A stretch of 43,244 nucleotides of DNA, taken from the NCBI RefSeq assembly GCF_012911975.1, contig NZ_SMDQ01000049.1, positions 1 through 43,244 on the forward strand, in the 5' to 3' direction. This stretch comes from Nodosilinea sp. P-1105 (GTDB lineage Bacteria > Cyanobacteriota > Cyanobacteriia > Phormidesmidales > Phormidesmidaceae). Below the pieces are notes generated by a model. That model did not search any database. It worked only from the letters and a program-made list of their open reading frames with translations, and had not been told where the DNA came from. Of the stretch, positions 24,277-33,719 are shown in pieces; positions within the stretch are counted from its first letter, which is position 1, and each line of letters starts with the position of its first letter. A program made the position numbers and the translations under genes.

Positions 24277-26124
24277 ATGAGAAGAAAGCATGATCAAACC
24301 CCTGCCACCCCGCGATCGCCCCGACGCCCCCTGCCCCAATCCCTGGGCATGTACCGCTATGGTTGGCGGGCCATCCAACTGGTGTGGCAGACCAACTGGC
24401 GGCTTACGGTTATCTATGGTCTGCTGACCGTGGTAGCCGGGCTGCTGCCTGCGGCCATCGCCTATGTGGGTAAGCTGATTGTGGATACGGTGATTGTGGC
24501 CGCCCAGTCGGGGTTGGTGGCCGATCGCAACACGGCCCTGTTGTATCTGGCGATTGAGGCCGGGCTGGTGGCGGTGCTGGCCGGTGCTCGCCAGGGGGTA
24601 AACCTGTGTCAGTCGCTGTTGCGGGCTCTTTTGGGCCAACGGGTCAACTGGATGATTTTAGAGAAAGCCCAAACCCTGCCCCTCACCTACTTCGAAGACT
24701 CAGAGTTTTACGACAAAATGACCCAGGCCCGGCGAGAGGCCTCCAGCCGACCGTTGGCCATGGTCAACCGCACCTTTGGGGTGGTCCAGGATGCCCTGTC
24801 CCTGGTGACCTTTGGCGGGTTGCTGCTGCAATTTTCTGGCTGGGCAGTGGCCCTACTGACCCTGGCCACGTTACCGGCCTTTATGGCTGAAACCCAGTTT
24901 GCGGGCGAAGCCTTTCGCCTGTTTAAGTGGCGATCGCCAGAAACCCGCCAGCAATCCTACCTAGAAACCCTGCTGGCCCGCGAAGACTATGCCAAAGAGG
25001 TGAAGCTGTTCCAGGTGGGGCCACTGCTCTTGCAGCGATACCAAGATATTTTTCACCGCTTGTACCAGGAAGACCGCAACCTAACCTTGCGGCGCAACGG
25101 CTGGGGCTATGGGCTGGGGCTGCTGAGCACAGCGGCCTTCTATGGGGCCTACTGCTGGATTGTGTTAGACGCGATCGCAGGTCGCATTTCCCTGGGGGAA
25201 CTAACCATGTACCTGACGGTGTTTCGCCAGGGGCAGAGCACCTTTACCCATACCCTCACGGCCATCGGCGGCATGTACGAAGACGGGCTGTACCTGGCTA
25301 ACCTCTACGAGTTTTTAGAACAGCCCGTGCCCGCCGACACCGGCTACGCTGACCGGGGCACCGACCCCGGCGATGGCCTGCGGTTTGAAGCGGTGAGCTT
25401 TAGCTATCCCGGCTGCGATCGCCTTGCCTTGGCCGAGGTGTCCTTCCACCTCAAACCCGGCCAAAAGCTGGCTATCGTGGGGGAAAATGGCTCCGGCAAA
25501 ACTACCCTGATTAAGCTGCTCACCCGCCTCTATACCCCCAGCCAGGGGCGCATTCTGCTGGATGGTCGCGACCTACAATCCTGGGATGCCCAGGTGTTGC
25601 AGCGGCGGATTGGGGTGATTTTCCAGGACTTTGTGCGCTACCAGTTCAAGGTGGGGGAAAACATTGGCGTCGGTGACGTGGCGGAGTTTGATAATCTCCG
25701 CCGCTGGCAAACCGCTGCCACTAAAGGCACCGCTACCCCGTTCATCGAAACCCTGCCCCAGCAGTTTGATACCCAGCTGGGCCGCTGGTTCAAGGGAGGC
25801 CAGGAACTGTCCGGGGGTCAGTGGCAAAAGATTGCCCTGTCCCGAGCGTTTATGCGATCGCGGGCCGACATCCTGGTGCTAGACGAACCCACCTCGGCTA
25901 TGGATGCCGCCGCCGAAGCCCAAATCTTTGACCAGTTTCGCACCGCCACCCAAAACCAAATGGCGATTCTGATCTCCCACCGGTTTTCCACCGTGCGCCG
26001 GGCCGACACGATTTTGGTGCTGGACCGGGGTCGGGTGATCGAACAGGGCACCCACGAGGAGTTGCTACACCAGGGGGGCCGCTATGCTCAGTTGTTTACC
26101 CTGCAAGCCGCAGGCTATCAGTAG
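24277..26124 (+). CDS. ABC exporter, fused permease and ATPase
   Basis: 615 aa. The N-terminal type-I exporter domain has about six TM helices (residues 30-320). The nucleotide-binding domain follows: Walker A G-E-N-G-S-G-K-T-T near 408, Q-loop F-Q-D-F, signature E-L-S-G-G-Q-W-Q-K, Walker B I-L-V-L-D-E-P-T-S-A and the H-loop S-H-R-F-S. The family exports lipids, peptides or drugs, and some half-transporters work as homodimers. No substrate hint in the neighbourhood. ATG 24277 gives a normal basic leader; the gene is convergent with the lipoprotein methyltransferase gene. Confidence 0.9.
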   Translation: MRRKHDQTPATPRSPRRPLPQSLGMYRYGWRAIQLVWQTNWRLTVIYGLLTVVAGLLPAAIAYVGKLIVDTVIVAAQSGLVADRNTALLYLAIEAGLVAVLAGARQGVNLCQSLLRALLGQRVNWMILEKAQTLPLTYFEDSEFYDKMTQARREASSRPLAMVNRTFGVVQDALSLVTFGGLLLQFSGWAVALLTLATLPAFMAETQFAGEAFRLFKWRSPETRQQSYLETLLAREDYAKEVKLFQVGPLLLQRYQDIFHRLYQEDRNLTLRRNGWGYGLGLLSTAAFYGAYCWIVLDAIAGRISLGELTMYLTVFRQGQSTFTHTLTAIGGMYEDGLYLANLYEFLEQPVPADTGYADRGTDPGDGLRFEAVSFSYPGCDRLALAEVSFHLKPGQKLAIVGENGSGKTTLIKLLTRLYTPSQGRILLDGRDLQSWDAQVLQRRIGVIFQDFVRYQFKVGENIGVGDVAEFDNLRRWQTAATKGTATPFIETLPQQFDTQLGRWFKGGQELSGGQWQKIALSRAFMRSRADILVLDEPTSAMDAAAEAQIFDQFRTATQNQMAILISHRFSTVRRADTILVLDRGRVIEQGTHEELLHQGGRYAQLFTLQAAGYQ

Positions 26125-26285
26125 GCAGGGTCACAGCCAAGTCCAGAACCCGGGGGTCTGCATTGGTGGTCTCAGGACGCTAGGACCTATGCCGACCAAC
26201 CCTTCCTGCCCCCTCACACCCGACCCCTGACACCTAAAACCCGATACCTGCCCCCTAACACCTAATGCCTCCAACATTGGCTGTG

Positions 26286-26301
26286 TGTGACCCCTATCAC
26301 A
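26286..26301. promoter_or_regulatory. perfect CRP-type (SYCRP1-like) binding site
   Basis: TGTGA-CCCCTA-TCACA matches the cAMP receptor protein consensus TGTGA-N6-TCACA exactly. TATCCG at 26321-26326 could be a -10 box with roughly class II spacing on the plus strand. No gene follows in that direction before 26505; the site is also 890 bp from the minus-strand lipoprotein gene start. Confidence 0.5.
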
Positions 26302-26462
26302 CTTGGTCGAACGTTAAAAATATCCGTATTTTCACCAATCCTCTGTGAAGATGGCCCGGCAACCATAGGGGAATCGCTGGCTTTGGGGCATTGTAGGCAT
26401 AAGCGCAAGCTTTTCACCTTATACAGAACCACCTAACAGCTCATCTCTATATACAGAAACAG

Positions 26463-26486
26463 CCCCCGGTGCTTCGGCATCGGGGG
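26463..26486 (-). terminator. hairpin terminator between convergent genes
   Basis: CCCCCGGTGC-TTCG-GCATCGGGGG forms a 10-bp stem with one G-T pair and a stable TTCG loop, 20 nt past the stop codon at 26506. On the minus strand a CTGTTTCTGT tract follows; on the plus strand TTATAT follows. It may stop transcription both ways. Confidence 0.65.
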
Positions 26487-26505
26487 TTATATGCTGCTGC
26501 CTGGG

Positions 26506-27114
26506 CTATAGCAACTCCGGCGGCACCTCTTCGGGAATGGTCCAAAAGTAGACGGTTCTGCCATCCACATCGATTACCGCTTCCGGCTCCCAATCGCCCA
26601 TGCTAAAGGCGTGGGACACAACCCGGGTGCCGGGCTCTAGCTCTTGCAGCAGCCGTGGCTTTAGCCGCAGATTGATAGACGATAGCAAGTAGAGGGTAAC
26701 CACGGTGGCATCGCTAAAGTCAGCATCAAAAATATCCTGCTCCCGAAACTCGACCAACTCTGTTACTCCGGCTGCTTCCGCGTTGGCATTGGCTTCTTCA
26801 ATCCGCTCGGGGTCAATGTCAATACCAATACCCCGGGTACCAAACTGCTCAGCCGCCGCAATCACGATGCGGCCATCACCACTGCCCAGGTCATATAGCA
26901 AATCGTCTGGGCCAACATTGGCCACCCGCAACATCTCGTCCACCACCTCCATCGGGGTAGCCACATAGGGCACATCCAAATCAGTCCGGGGTGGGGCGGG
27001 GATGTCGGCAGCGATGTCAGGGGCTGGTTCTGGCTCGAAGGCGGTGGGTTGGCACCCCACCAGGGCCAGACTGCCTAAACCAACAGCAATCAGGCAGGCT
27101 AGACGGCGATTCAT
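26506..27114 (-). CDS. exported lipoprotein with class I SAM methyltransferase fold
   Basis: 202 aa. Residues 1-20 are a signal peptide ending in lipobox L-V-G-C21. After a Pro/Asp-rich linker comes D-V-P-Y-V-A-T-P-M-E-V-V, motif I L-Y-D-L-G-S-G-D-G-R-I-V, then G-I-D-I-D-P-E-R and V-V-T-L-Y-L-L. This family of predicted secreted methyltransferases is widespread, but the periplasm is not known to contain SAM, so its activity and location are puzzling. The frame is open to 27159; Met 27114 gives the clean signal peptide. It lies 61 bp downstream of an APC permease gene, likely one operon. Confidence 0.82.
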   Translation of the reverse strand: MNRRLACLIAVGLGSLALVGCQPTAFEPEPAPDIAADIPAPPRTDLDVPYVATPMEVVDEMLRVANVGPDDLLYDLGSGDGRIVIAAAEQFGTRGIGIDIDPERIEEANANAEAAGVTELVEFREQDIFDADFSDATVVTLYLLSSINLRLKPRLLQELEPGTRVVSHAFSMGDWEPEAVIDVDGRTVYFWTIPEEVPPELL

Positions 27115-27175
27115 GGCAGCGGTTCTCCAGTAAACAACGGGGAAAAAGCCGGTGGTCATCGGGGCAAGCCGGACA

Positions 27176-28516
27176 TCAAGGGGATACCGATTGGCCCCAG
27201 CGCAGTACCAGCCCCCCTAGCCCCACCACGCCGACCCCCACCAGGGCGCCGCCGCCGGTATAGACCAGACTAGAGTAGAGCAGGTAGCCACAGGCCAGGC
27301 AAAACACCAGCGGCGTGACCGGATAGCCCGGCACCCGAAAGGGGTGGGGAGCATCGGGGGGCTGAGCTCGCAGCCGCAGGAGGGACAGGCCACTGAGCAA
27401 AAAGAAAAACCAAAAGACTGGGGCAGTGTAGTCCACCATGGTTTCAAAGCCGTTTCGGGTCAGGGCACCCAGCCCCACCAGGGCCAGGGCGATCGCCCCC
27501 TGCACTCCATAGGCTACCACTGGCGCCCGCGATCGCCAGCGACCCAGTAACCCCAACCAGGCAAAGTCTTGGCCCAGGGCTACATTGGTGCGCGCCCCCG
27601 TCAGCAGGGTAGCGTGCAGTGACCCCAACGCCGCCAGGGCAATTAGCAGACTGACCAGCCTCGCCCCTGTGGGGCCAAACACCAGCCCCATCAAATCAGC
27701 GGCGATCGCGTCTGAGCTGGCCATCTGCTCAAGACCCAACCCCCACAGATAGGCCAGGTTAATCAGCAGGTATAGCACGGTAATTAGGCCAATGCTCCAC
27801 AGCAGCGATCGCACCATGTTGCGCCTGGGCTGTTGCAGTTCGGCAGAAATGTAAGCCGCCTCATTCCAGCCCCCGTAGGAGAGCAACACAAACACCATGG
27901 CTAGCCCAAAGGCCGGGGTCGCAGCGGACACAGTCGGCTCTGCCCCAGATACCGTGGGCAAGACCAGGGTACCGATCAGGCCAACCAGGGCCACCCCAAT
28001 CACCGTGGCCAGAGTCAACCATTGCTGGGTATGCTTGCTAGGCCCCAAACCCCCTAGGTGAATCAGGCTCAACAGGGCAATTGCCCCGGCCGCATAGATG
28101 GCTGCCGATGCTTCCCCCAGCGGCCACAGTTGAGACATATAGTCGCCAAACACAAACGCTAATAGGGCAATGGACCCGGTCTGTAGGACCGTCATTCTGG
28201 CCCAGGAAAATAAGAAAGCCATGGATGCTCCAAAGGCCCGCTTTAGGTAGTAGTAGTTGCCCCCCACATGGGGATAAGCGGTGGCCAGTTCGGCGTAGCA
28301 TAGGGCTCCCACCAGGGAAATGCCCCCGCCCAAAAACCAGGCCAACAGCATTGTGATACCACTGCTGGAATTGGCCGCCACCAGAGCCGGGGTTTCAAAA
28401 ATGCCAGCCCCAATGACTATGCCCACAATCAGCGCGATCGCATCTTTCAAACCCAGGGCAGTCGTATCCCTTACCCCAGACCCATCAACCGCAGACATTT
28501 CAGCTAGCTTACTCAC
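27176..28516 (-). CDS. APC superfamily amino acid permease
   Basis: 446 aa with about 12 TM helices. The first helix region reads L-K-D-A-I-A-L-I-V-G-I-V-I-G-A-G-I-F-E-T-P, the family hallmark that lines the substrate site. C-E-L-like features are replaced by C-Y-A-E-L-A-T-A-Y-P-H-V-G-G-N-Y-Y-Y in the G-G-x-Y-x-Y loop. It resembles the LAT/serine-threonine exchanger branch; substrate not predictable. It is followed 61 bp later by the lipoprotein methyltransferase gene on the same strand. Confidence 0.9.
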   Translation of the reverse strand: MSKLAEMSAVDGSGVRDTTALGLKDAIALIVGIVIGAGIFETPALVAANSSSGITMLLAWFLGGGISLVGALCYAELATAYPHVGGNYYYLKRAFGASMAFLFSWARMTVLQTGSIALLAFVFGDYMSQLWPLGEASAAIYAAGAIALLSLIHLGGLGPSKHTQQWLTLATVIGVALVGLIGTLVLPTVSGAEPTVSAATPAFGLAMVFVLLSYGGWNEAAYISAELQQPRRNMVRSLLWSIGLITVLYLLINLAYLWGLGLEQMASSDAIAADLMGLVFGPTGARLVSLLIALAALGSLHATLLTGARTNVALGQDFAWLGLLGRWRSRAPVVAYGVQGAIALALVGLGALTRNGFETMVDYTAPVFWFFFLLSGLSLLRLRAQPPDAPHPFRVPGYPVTPLVFCLACGYLLYSSLVYTGGGALVGVGVVGLGGLVLRWGQSVSP

Positions 28517-28801
28517 CTAAACGGTCTCCCAAGCAATGGTGCTGATTCCTCAAAACAACCTATCAATAGCATGAACTGAATGGCCTAGGTCATTTTTCCG
28601 TTAGCGAAACCAAAAAATCCTTCCCCGGCGGGAACAGGCCACAGGGAAAGGGCAGACACCCGGGTCTGCCCCTACGCTTCCCCATCACCCCACCTCCCCA
28701 CCTCCCCACCTCCCCACAAAAACCCCTCGACCGAAGACCAACCCTAATCAGGGCCAGTCTCCCATCGAGGGGGACATCAACATTTAGAGGATCTGCGACC
28801 T
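28517..28801. repeat. intergenic region with palindrome, C-rich octamers and terminator
   Basis: A perfect GGGCAGAC-N6-GTCTGCCC palindrome is at 28650-28671, a variant of the GGGCGGAC family. CACCTCCC octamers span about 28688-28717. The terminator at 28718-28772 fills the rest. Confidence 0.75.
28718..28772 (-). terminator. Rho-independent terminator of the duplicated-domain gene
   Basis: On the minus strand CCCCTCGA pairs with TCGAGGGG as the outer stem. Inside it AGAC/GTCT and CCCT/AGGG add a long inner stem, and TTTTT follows directly. It begins 30 nt after the stop codon at 28802. Confidence 0.85.
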
Positions 28802-30004
28802 TTAGCGGTACCTAAAGTGGCGGTACACCAGTCGAGCATTCAAGCCGCGACCTCTCAGATAACTGACCACCGCTTCGGCATCATTGCGGCCATCGCATTC
28901 AGCGGCGTTGATAAATTGCCCCTGGGGCGCACTTTCAAAACGGGGATTGATAGTGCAAGTCAAGCTGCCGGGAAGGCGGGCCCCAGCCCCTGGACTGAGG
29001 GCTTGATTCACCTGTTGCAGGGTGGTCTCACCGCCAAACACTGCAGCGACATACCGAGCCAGGGCCGCGCTGGGAGCCGGAACTCTGCCATCGAAACATT
29101 GGGGCCGATCTTCGGAGGGCACATTGGTGACCAGCGGCACGGCACTAATTCGAGGTTCCGACAGCAGCACCGCCCCATTGATGTCAATCACCTCCAGGCG
29201 AGCATTGCCCCCAGCATTGACCTGGACATAATAGCGAGCCGATATACCGTTGTACTGCTGACCACCGAAGTAAGTAATCCAGCATTCACCAGGGTCTAAC
29301 CCGACTAAGTCGACGGTAGCCGGTTGGCCATTGACCCGGGTTAGGGAGGTGGGCTTATAGTAAATATTCATTTTCCGTTGGCCATCGGCTGGATCACGGA
29401 ATACCCGCACCGCATGGTTTTGGGTCTCGAAGCCCACCAGGGTATTGCGCTCTAGGGCACCGGTACCTGGGGCTTCGGGCATGTTGGGAGCCGAAATGCC
29501 GCTGGCTGACTCAGACACCAGCATAGAACCAGTGGCCTGCTCCAGAATTTCCAGGCGGGCCTGTTGGGTACCCCGGTTATGTCCTGCCCTAAAGATTACG
29601 TTCCGACCATCCCGGGAGCCAAAGCTTTCGTAGGTGAGAAAACCGTCAGCGGTAATCGCCCCTCTGAAAATGGCCGGTTGGGCGTTCAGTTCTAGACGAC
29701 TGGGGGCCGTACGCCGAAACACGTTCATCACCGGATTAACCGAGCCAGCCGGCATGAACACCCGAACTGCATAGTTGGGGGTATTAAAGTTGAGAATGGT
29801 GCGTTCTATTTGGGCGATCTGAACGCTGGTTTCCCCCAGATCAGCCCCTGAAGGGGGCCCACCAGGCAAGACCGACGGGGCCACCGCCATTGCCGGAATG
29901 GTGAAGGCTACGGCCAACAAACCAGCGGCCAGGGCTAGGGAAATACGCTGTAAGAGCCGCCTTGACCAACGGCTGAAACGGCGATTGGGCCAGGCTAGCT
30001 TCAT
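28802..30004 (-). CDS. secreted protein with two copies of an unknown domain
   Basis: 400 aa. Residues 1-40 form a long Arg-rich signal peptide ending A-M-A-V-A. Two similar domains follow: F-N-T-P-N-Y-A-V-R-V-F ... N-V-F-R-R-T ... L-N-A-Q-P-A (about 70-110) and F-E-T-Q-N-H-A-V-R-V-F ... N-I-Y-Y-K-P-T ... V-N-G-Q-P-A (about 185-230). The C-terminus has paired Cys and ends E-A-V-V-S-Y-L-R-G-R-G-L-N-A-R-L-V-Y, like a SPOR-type tail, which is only a resemblance. Family unknown. The frame is open to 30028; Met 30004 starts a proper signal. It has its own strong terminator. Confidence 0.75.
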   Translation of the reverse strand: MKLAWPNRRFSRWSRRLLQRISLALAAGLLAVAFTIPAMAVAPSVLPGGPPSGADLGETSVQIAQIERTILNFNTPNYAVRVFMPAGSVNPVMNVFRRTAPSRLELNAQPAIFRGAITADGFLTYESFGSRDGRNVIFRAGHNRGTQQARLEILEQATGSMLVSESASGISAPNMPEAPGTGALERNTLVGFETQNHAVRVFRDPADGQRKMNIYYKPTSLTRVNGQPATVDLVGLDPGECWITYFGGQQYNGISARYYVQVNAGGNARLEVIDINGAVLLSEPRISAVPLVTNVPSEDRPQCFDGRVPAPSAALARYVAAVFGGETTLQQVNQALSPGAGARLPGSLTCTINPRFESAPQGQFINAAECDGRNDAEAVVSYLRGRGLNARLVYRHFRYR

Positions 30005-30293
30005 AGGATATGCTCCCTTACTCCTCAATAGACCAACCCCGACAGCCGAGCACGACGGGGAACGTTAGGCACGAAGCCTTAATTTTTCTGTAAATACGAC
30101 CGTAATTCTAGCTAACTTTTCCAGAAACGCTCGTAATTTTCTAAAAAACTAGGAATTAAGCAGCAGGGTTGGGAATTTACAGGGGGCGGTGCATGGGTTT
30201 ATGGCCTTACTTTGTCACCTGCTGGTAGGAAGGTTACTCTCGCAGGCCCCAACTCCCTCGCACAGCGGGCCTGAAGGACGTTTTTTAAACAGG

Positions 30294-31943
30294 CTAAAGT
30301 CCGTTGCTCTCTTCTGACAGGTTCCCTAGCTTGCCCAGGACTTGCTGCGCTTCGGCGCTAGCGGCAATGGGCAAATAGCCAGAGCGGATGTGCAAATCCC
30401 GCTGGGGAAAGGGGATTTCAATGGCGTGGCGGCGCAGGCTGGCTTCGATCGCAAAGTACAGGTCACTTTTAATAATTAGCTGGCGATTGGGCTGGGCAAT
30501 CCACACCAGCAATTGAAAGCTTAAGGCGCTGTCCCCGAATCCGAGGAAAAACACCTGGGGGGCGGGCACCGACAAAATATCCTGGTTGGTCTCGCAGGCT
30601 TCTAACAGGGCATCCTTAACCTTGAGGGGATCGGACTTGTAGGCTACCCCCACTGGTAACCGAATGCGAGAAATGGGGTTGCCATGGCTCCAATTCACCA
30701 CCTCGGCGTCTAAAAACCGGGAGTTAGGCACAATGATAGATACCTGGTCCAGGGTACGAATTTCGGTGCTGCGGGAACCGATGCGGGCGATGGTGCCTTT
30801 AACATCGCCAAAATCAACAAAATCCCCCACCTGTACGGGCCGCTCGAAGACCATCACCAGGCCGCTGACAAAGTCTTTTACCAACCCCTGCAAACCTAAG
30901 CCCACCCCAATCCCTAGGCCACTGGCAATTAAGGCAATGGAGCTGAGGTCAATGCCCCACAGCTGTAAAATGACGACGGTACCCAGCAAAATTAGGGTGT
31001 ACTTTGACAGCACCGCGATCGCCTCTTGGGCGGCTAAGCTCACCCCGGTAATGCGCAAAAACCGCGATCGCAGCACATTGGTTAGGGCACTGGCGAGAAT
31101 CACCAGCCCCAGCAACACCACCATCAGTAGCAACAGGTCGAGCAAGGAGTAGGGCCGATCCCCCAGCAGCAGGTTGCGGGCAAACAGCCCTTCCCGCAGG
31201 CTGCGAGACATCAAAAAACTGAGTCGCCGGGTCAGGGGGAAGAGGTCTGCAATGTAGGCCAGGGTGATAAACCACACCGCCCCCCGAATTAAAAACAAGG
31301 ACAGGCGGAACAGCAGCTTCAGCCCAGTGACCTCGTCTTCTGCCAAGTCTTCTGGCCAGAGGGATAGCCGGTGGGCTAGGGGCTTAAACCAGGTGTGCCA
31401 GAGCTTGCCCGCCAGCCAATGAAGGGCTAGGGCGACGGCCAGGGCCGCCAGGCTGCGCAGGATCGCCTGTCGCCAAAACCCCGGCTGCCGTTCGGCCTGT
31501 AGCTTGGTCAGGGTCTCTTGCAAGGTGGCCGCCCAGATTTCAGCTTGCTCCTGGGGATCCTCCCCTCTGCCAATGCTGGCATCGGCAGAGGTGACGGTCA
31601 TAATGTAACGGTCGTTGGCCAGAATAATCGGGTTGCCCAACTGTTGGGTTTCCCCATCCCGCTGCACCGGGCGAGTTTCCCTGTGTACCACCACTGGTTC
31701 CGAGATCTCAAGCAGTGGGGCCAGATTGGTTTCAACCGCCAAGGCTCGTTCTGGGGCGGTCAAATCCCCTGCGGCTGGCACGTCAAATAAGTAGGTGCCC
31801 GCTAAGAATACAGGCTCAGTATCCACTTGGGTAGACTGGGCCCCGGCGGGATTGATCGCTAGTACGTGTAGGCCCAAGGCAAGCACGAGACCCCAGACCA
31901 TCTGGTACAGCCAACGATATCGTTTTATCCTAATTAGCGCCAA
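30294..31943 (-). CDS. MscS-family mechanosensitive channel
   Basis: 549 aa. A signal peptide (G-L-V-L-A-L-G-L-H-V-L-A-I-N-P-A-G-A-Q-S) leads a periplasmic domain (about 37-165), several TM helices, and the MscS core: A-S-G-L-G-I-G-V-G-L-G-L-Q-G-L-V-K-D-F-V-S-G (pore helix), then F-E-R-P-V-Q-V-G-D-F-V and I-V-P-N-S-R-F. It releases solutes on hypo-osmotic shock. The start is TTG at 31943, which keeps the basic leader R-I-K-R-Y-R; ATG at 31901 is the alternative. Divergent from the histidine kinase gene. Confidence 0.93.
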   Translation of the reverse strand: MALIRIKRYRWLYQMVWGLVLALGLHVLAINPAGAQSTQVDTEPVFLAGTYLFDVPAAGDLTAPERALAVETNLAPLLEISEPVVVHRETRPVQRDGETQQLGNPIILANDRYIMTVTSADASIGRGEDPQEQAEIWAATLQETLTKLQAERQPGFWRQAILRSLAALAVALALHWLAGKLWHTWFKPLAHRLSLWPEDLAEDEVTGLKLLFRLSLFLIRGAVWFITLAYIADLFPLTRRLSFLMSRSLREGLFARNLLLGDRPYSLLDLLLLMVVLLGLVILASALTNVLRSRFLRITGVSLAAQEAIAVLSKYTLILLGTVVILQLWGIDLSSIALIASGLGIGVGLGLQGLVKDFVSGLVMVFERPVQVGDFVDFGDVKGTIARIGSRSTEIRTLDQVSIIVPNSRFLDAEVVNWSHGNPISRIRLPVGVAYKSDPLKVKDALLEACETNQDILSVPAPQVFFLGFGDSALSFQLLVWIAQPNRQLIIKSDLYFAIEASLRRHAIEIPFPQRDLHIRSGYLPIAASAEAQQVLGKLGNLSEESNGL

Positions 31944-32205
31944 AGTCTCGATCCAGTCGCAAACACCGACACCAGCATAACGTTCATCTTCCCGACTTCT
32001 GAGCTTCCCGTGTTCAAATTTGTTCTGGTTTAAGTTGATCCCCGCCTAGAGACTCATAGCGTAAACTCGGGGGATTATCAGCGGTTTCTCAGGTTGGCTT
32101 GTTACAGTCAAATCATCGCTCAGTTGCGATTGAATGCGATTGAAACAGCTTACTGTCTTAAGCTAGCTAGTCCTTTACCTAACTGCTGATTGTTACGTTC
32201 TGCCG

Positions 32206-33708
32206 ATGGCGCACCCTTGGTCCCAGCTTACCCAACGCCTGAGCCGTTGGATTGATCCACAGTCGTTACAAACCCGGTTAACCGCTGGGGTGGTTTTAGC
32301 CTCATTAGTGGGCATTGGCACCATGGCCGCCTGGATGGGGTGGCGCACCCGACAAATCCTGCTAGAGAGGCATCGCCATGACGCCCAAATCATTGCCGAT
32401 CGCTTCATGGAAGATGTGCGCTCTTATACCGCCACCATGCCCGCTGATGATGCCCTGCAAAAGGTGATTGACCACCGGACCACCGGCGACTTAGCCCTGT
32501 GGGTCACCACCTCTGACGGCGAATTGCTGGCCCAGTCTGAAACTTTGAATATGGGCTCCTGGCAAACCTCGGGGGTGGCCGATCAGCTATTACAACAAGA
32601 AATGCCGCCGGGGCTAATGTTTAAAACCGTGCAGGGCTGGCAGTTTGTCCTGTGCACCGAGGACTTAGACCTGCCTGGCCTGCCAGTGGGTACCTTGACC
32701 ATCGCCAACGACATTACCGCCGACTACCAGGGCCTGCTGCGGCTGCTGCGCATGCTACTGCTGACCAGCCTGGGCATGGTGACAGTGCTAGCGGTGGCCT
32801 TTGCCCTATACATTCGCCGTACCCTCAGCCCGATTCGCCAGTTAAACCAGTTGGCCAGTCAGGTGACGGCAGAGACCCTGGGGGACCATCAACTGTGTTT
32901 GCAAGCGGCCCCCACCGAGGTCCAAGAACTGGCCCGCACCTACAATCTGATGCTGAGCCGCCTATCGAGGGCATGGCGTCAACAAAAACGTTTTGTCAAT
33001 GATATTTCCCACGAGCTGCGCACCCCCTTGTCCCTGGTGCAGGGGTATCTGGAAGGCACCCTGCGCCGGGGCGACAATCTCACTCCACCCCAGCGACAGG
33101 GCCTGGAAATTGCCGCCGTGGAAACTCACCGCACCGTCCATTTACTGACTGAACTGCTGGAGCTGGCTCGCCTCGACAATGGCCAAATGCCCTTGACCCT
33201 GGAACCAACGGATCTGCAGGTTGTGCTTAAGGATGCGATCGCGGTGGTGGAGGGGGGCTATGCCACTGGCGGTAATACCGCAGACGGCCTGGTGCCAGAC
33301 CCGATGATGCCCGTCTCTATGGAAGCTAACCGGATTGTCCTAGCCACGGAGTCGCCCCCGCCAGTGGCACGGGTAGATCGCCACAAGCTGCGCACAGTGC
33401 TGGTGGAGTTGCTGGACAATGCCCTACGTTATTCCGACTCTAAGTATCCCGTGCAGGTGAAGCTATTCAGCCACACCGGCCAGGCCACAATTCAGGTGCG
33501 TGATCAAGGGCAGGGAATTGATGCCCCTGACCAAGGAGATATCTTTGACCCGTTTTATCGAGTAGACGACGACCGCTCCCGCAGTACCGGCGGCACCGGC
33601 CTGGGGCTAACCCTGGTGCGATCGCTGATTGAAGCCATGGAAGGCCAGGTCAGCGTGTGCTCTCAGCCTGGCCAGGGCAGCGTATTTACCATCACCTTAC
33701 CAATGTAG
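32206..33708 (+). CDS. membrane sensor histidine kinase
   Basis: 500 aa. TM1 at about 27-45, an extracytoplasmic sensor region (46-180), TM2 at about 182-203, a HAMP domain (R-R-T-L-S-P-I-R-Q-L-N-Q-L), HisKA with the phospho-His in F-V-N-D-I-S-H-E-L-R-T-P (about residue 269), then HATPase boxes L-D-N-A-L-R-Y, D-Q-G-Q-G-I and G-G-T-G-L-G-L-T-L. It phosphorylates the response regulator encoded 11 bp downstream. The signal is unknown; envelope genes nearby are only weak hints. Confidence 0.93.
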   Translation: MAHPWSQLTQRLSRWIDPQSLQTRLTAGVVLASLVGIGTMAAWMGWRTRQILLERHRHDAQIIADRFMEDVRSYTATMPADDALQKVIDHRTTGDLALWVTTSDGELLAQSETLNMGSWQTSGVADQLLQQEMPPGLMFKTVQGWQFVLCTEDLDLPGLPVGTLTIANDITADYQGLLRLLRMLLLTSLGMVTVLAVAFALYIRRTLSPIRQLNQLASQVTAETLGDHQLCLQAAPTEVQELARTYNLMLSRLSRAWRQQKRFVNDISHELRTPLSLVQGYLEGTLRRGDNLTPPQRQGLEIAAVETHRTVHLLTELLELARLDNGQMPLTLEPTDLQVVLKDAIAVVEGGYATGGNTADGLVPDPMMPVSMEANRIVLATESPPPVARVDRHKLRTVLVELLDNALRYSDSKYPVQVKLFSHTGQATIQVRDQGQGIDAPDQGDIFDPFYRVDDDRSRSTGGTGLGLTLVRSLIEAMEGQVSVCSQPGQGSVFTITLPM

Positions 33709-33719
33709 GAGGTCATTCC

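Larger units (their letters stand above)
26125..26505. other. gene-free gap with C-rich repeats, CRP-type dyad and hairpin
   Basis: C-rich tandem units resembling CCCCTGACACCTAA and CCCCTAACACC span about 26205-26275. A perfect TGTGA-N6-TCACA dyad is at 26286-26301. A GC-rich hairpin with a TTCG loop is at 26463-26486. No convincing reading frame is present on either strand between the two convergent genes. The stretch 26302-26462 may encode a small RNA, which is speculative. Confidence 0.6.

Noticed and set aside
30243-30273. Plus-strand terminator with CAGGCCC/GGGCCTG stem and T6 downstream
   Set aside because: Stem is short with a 17-nt loop, T-run begins 7 nt away, and no plus-strand gene lies upstream.
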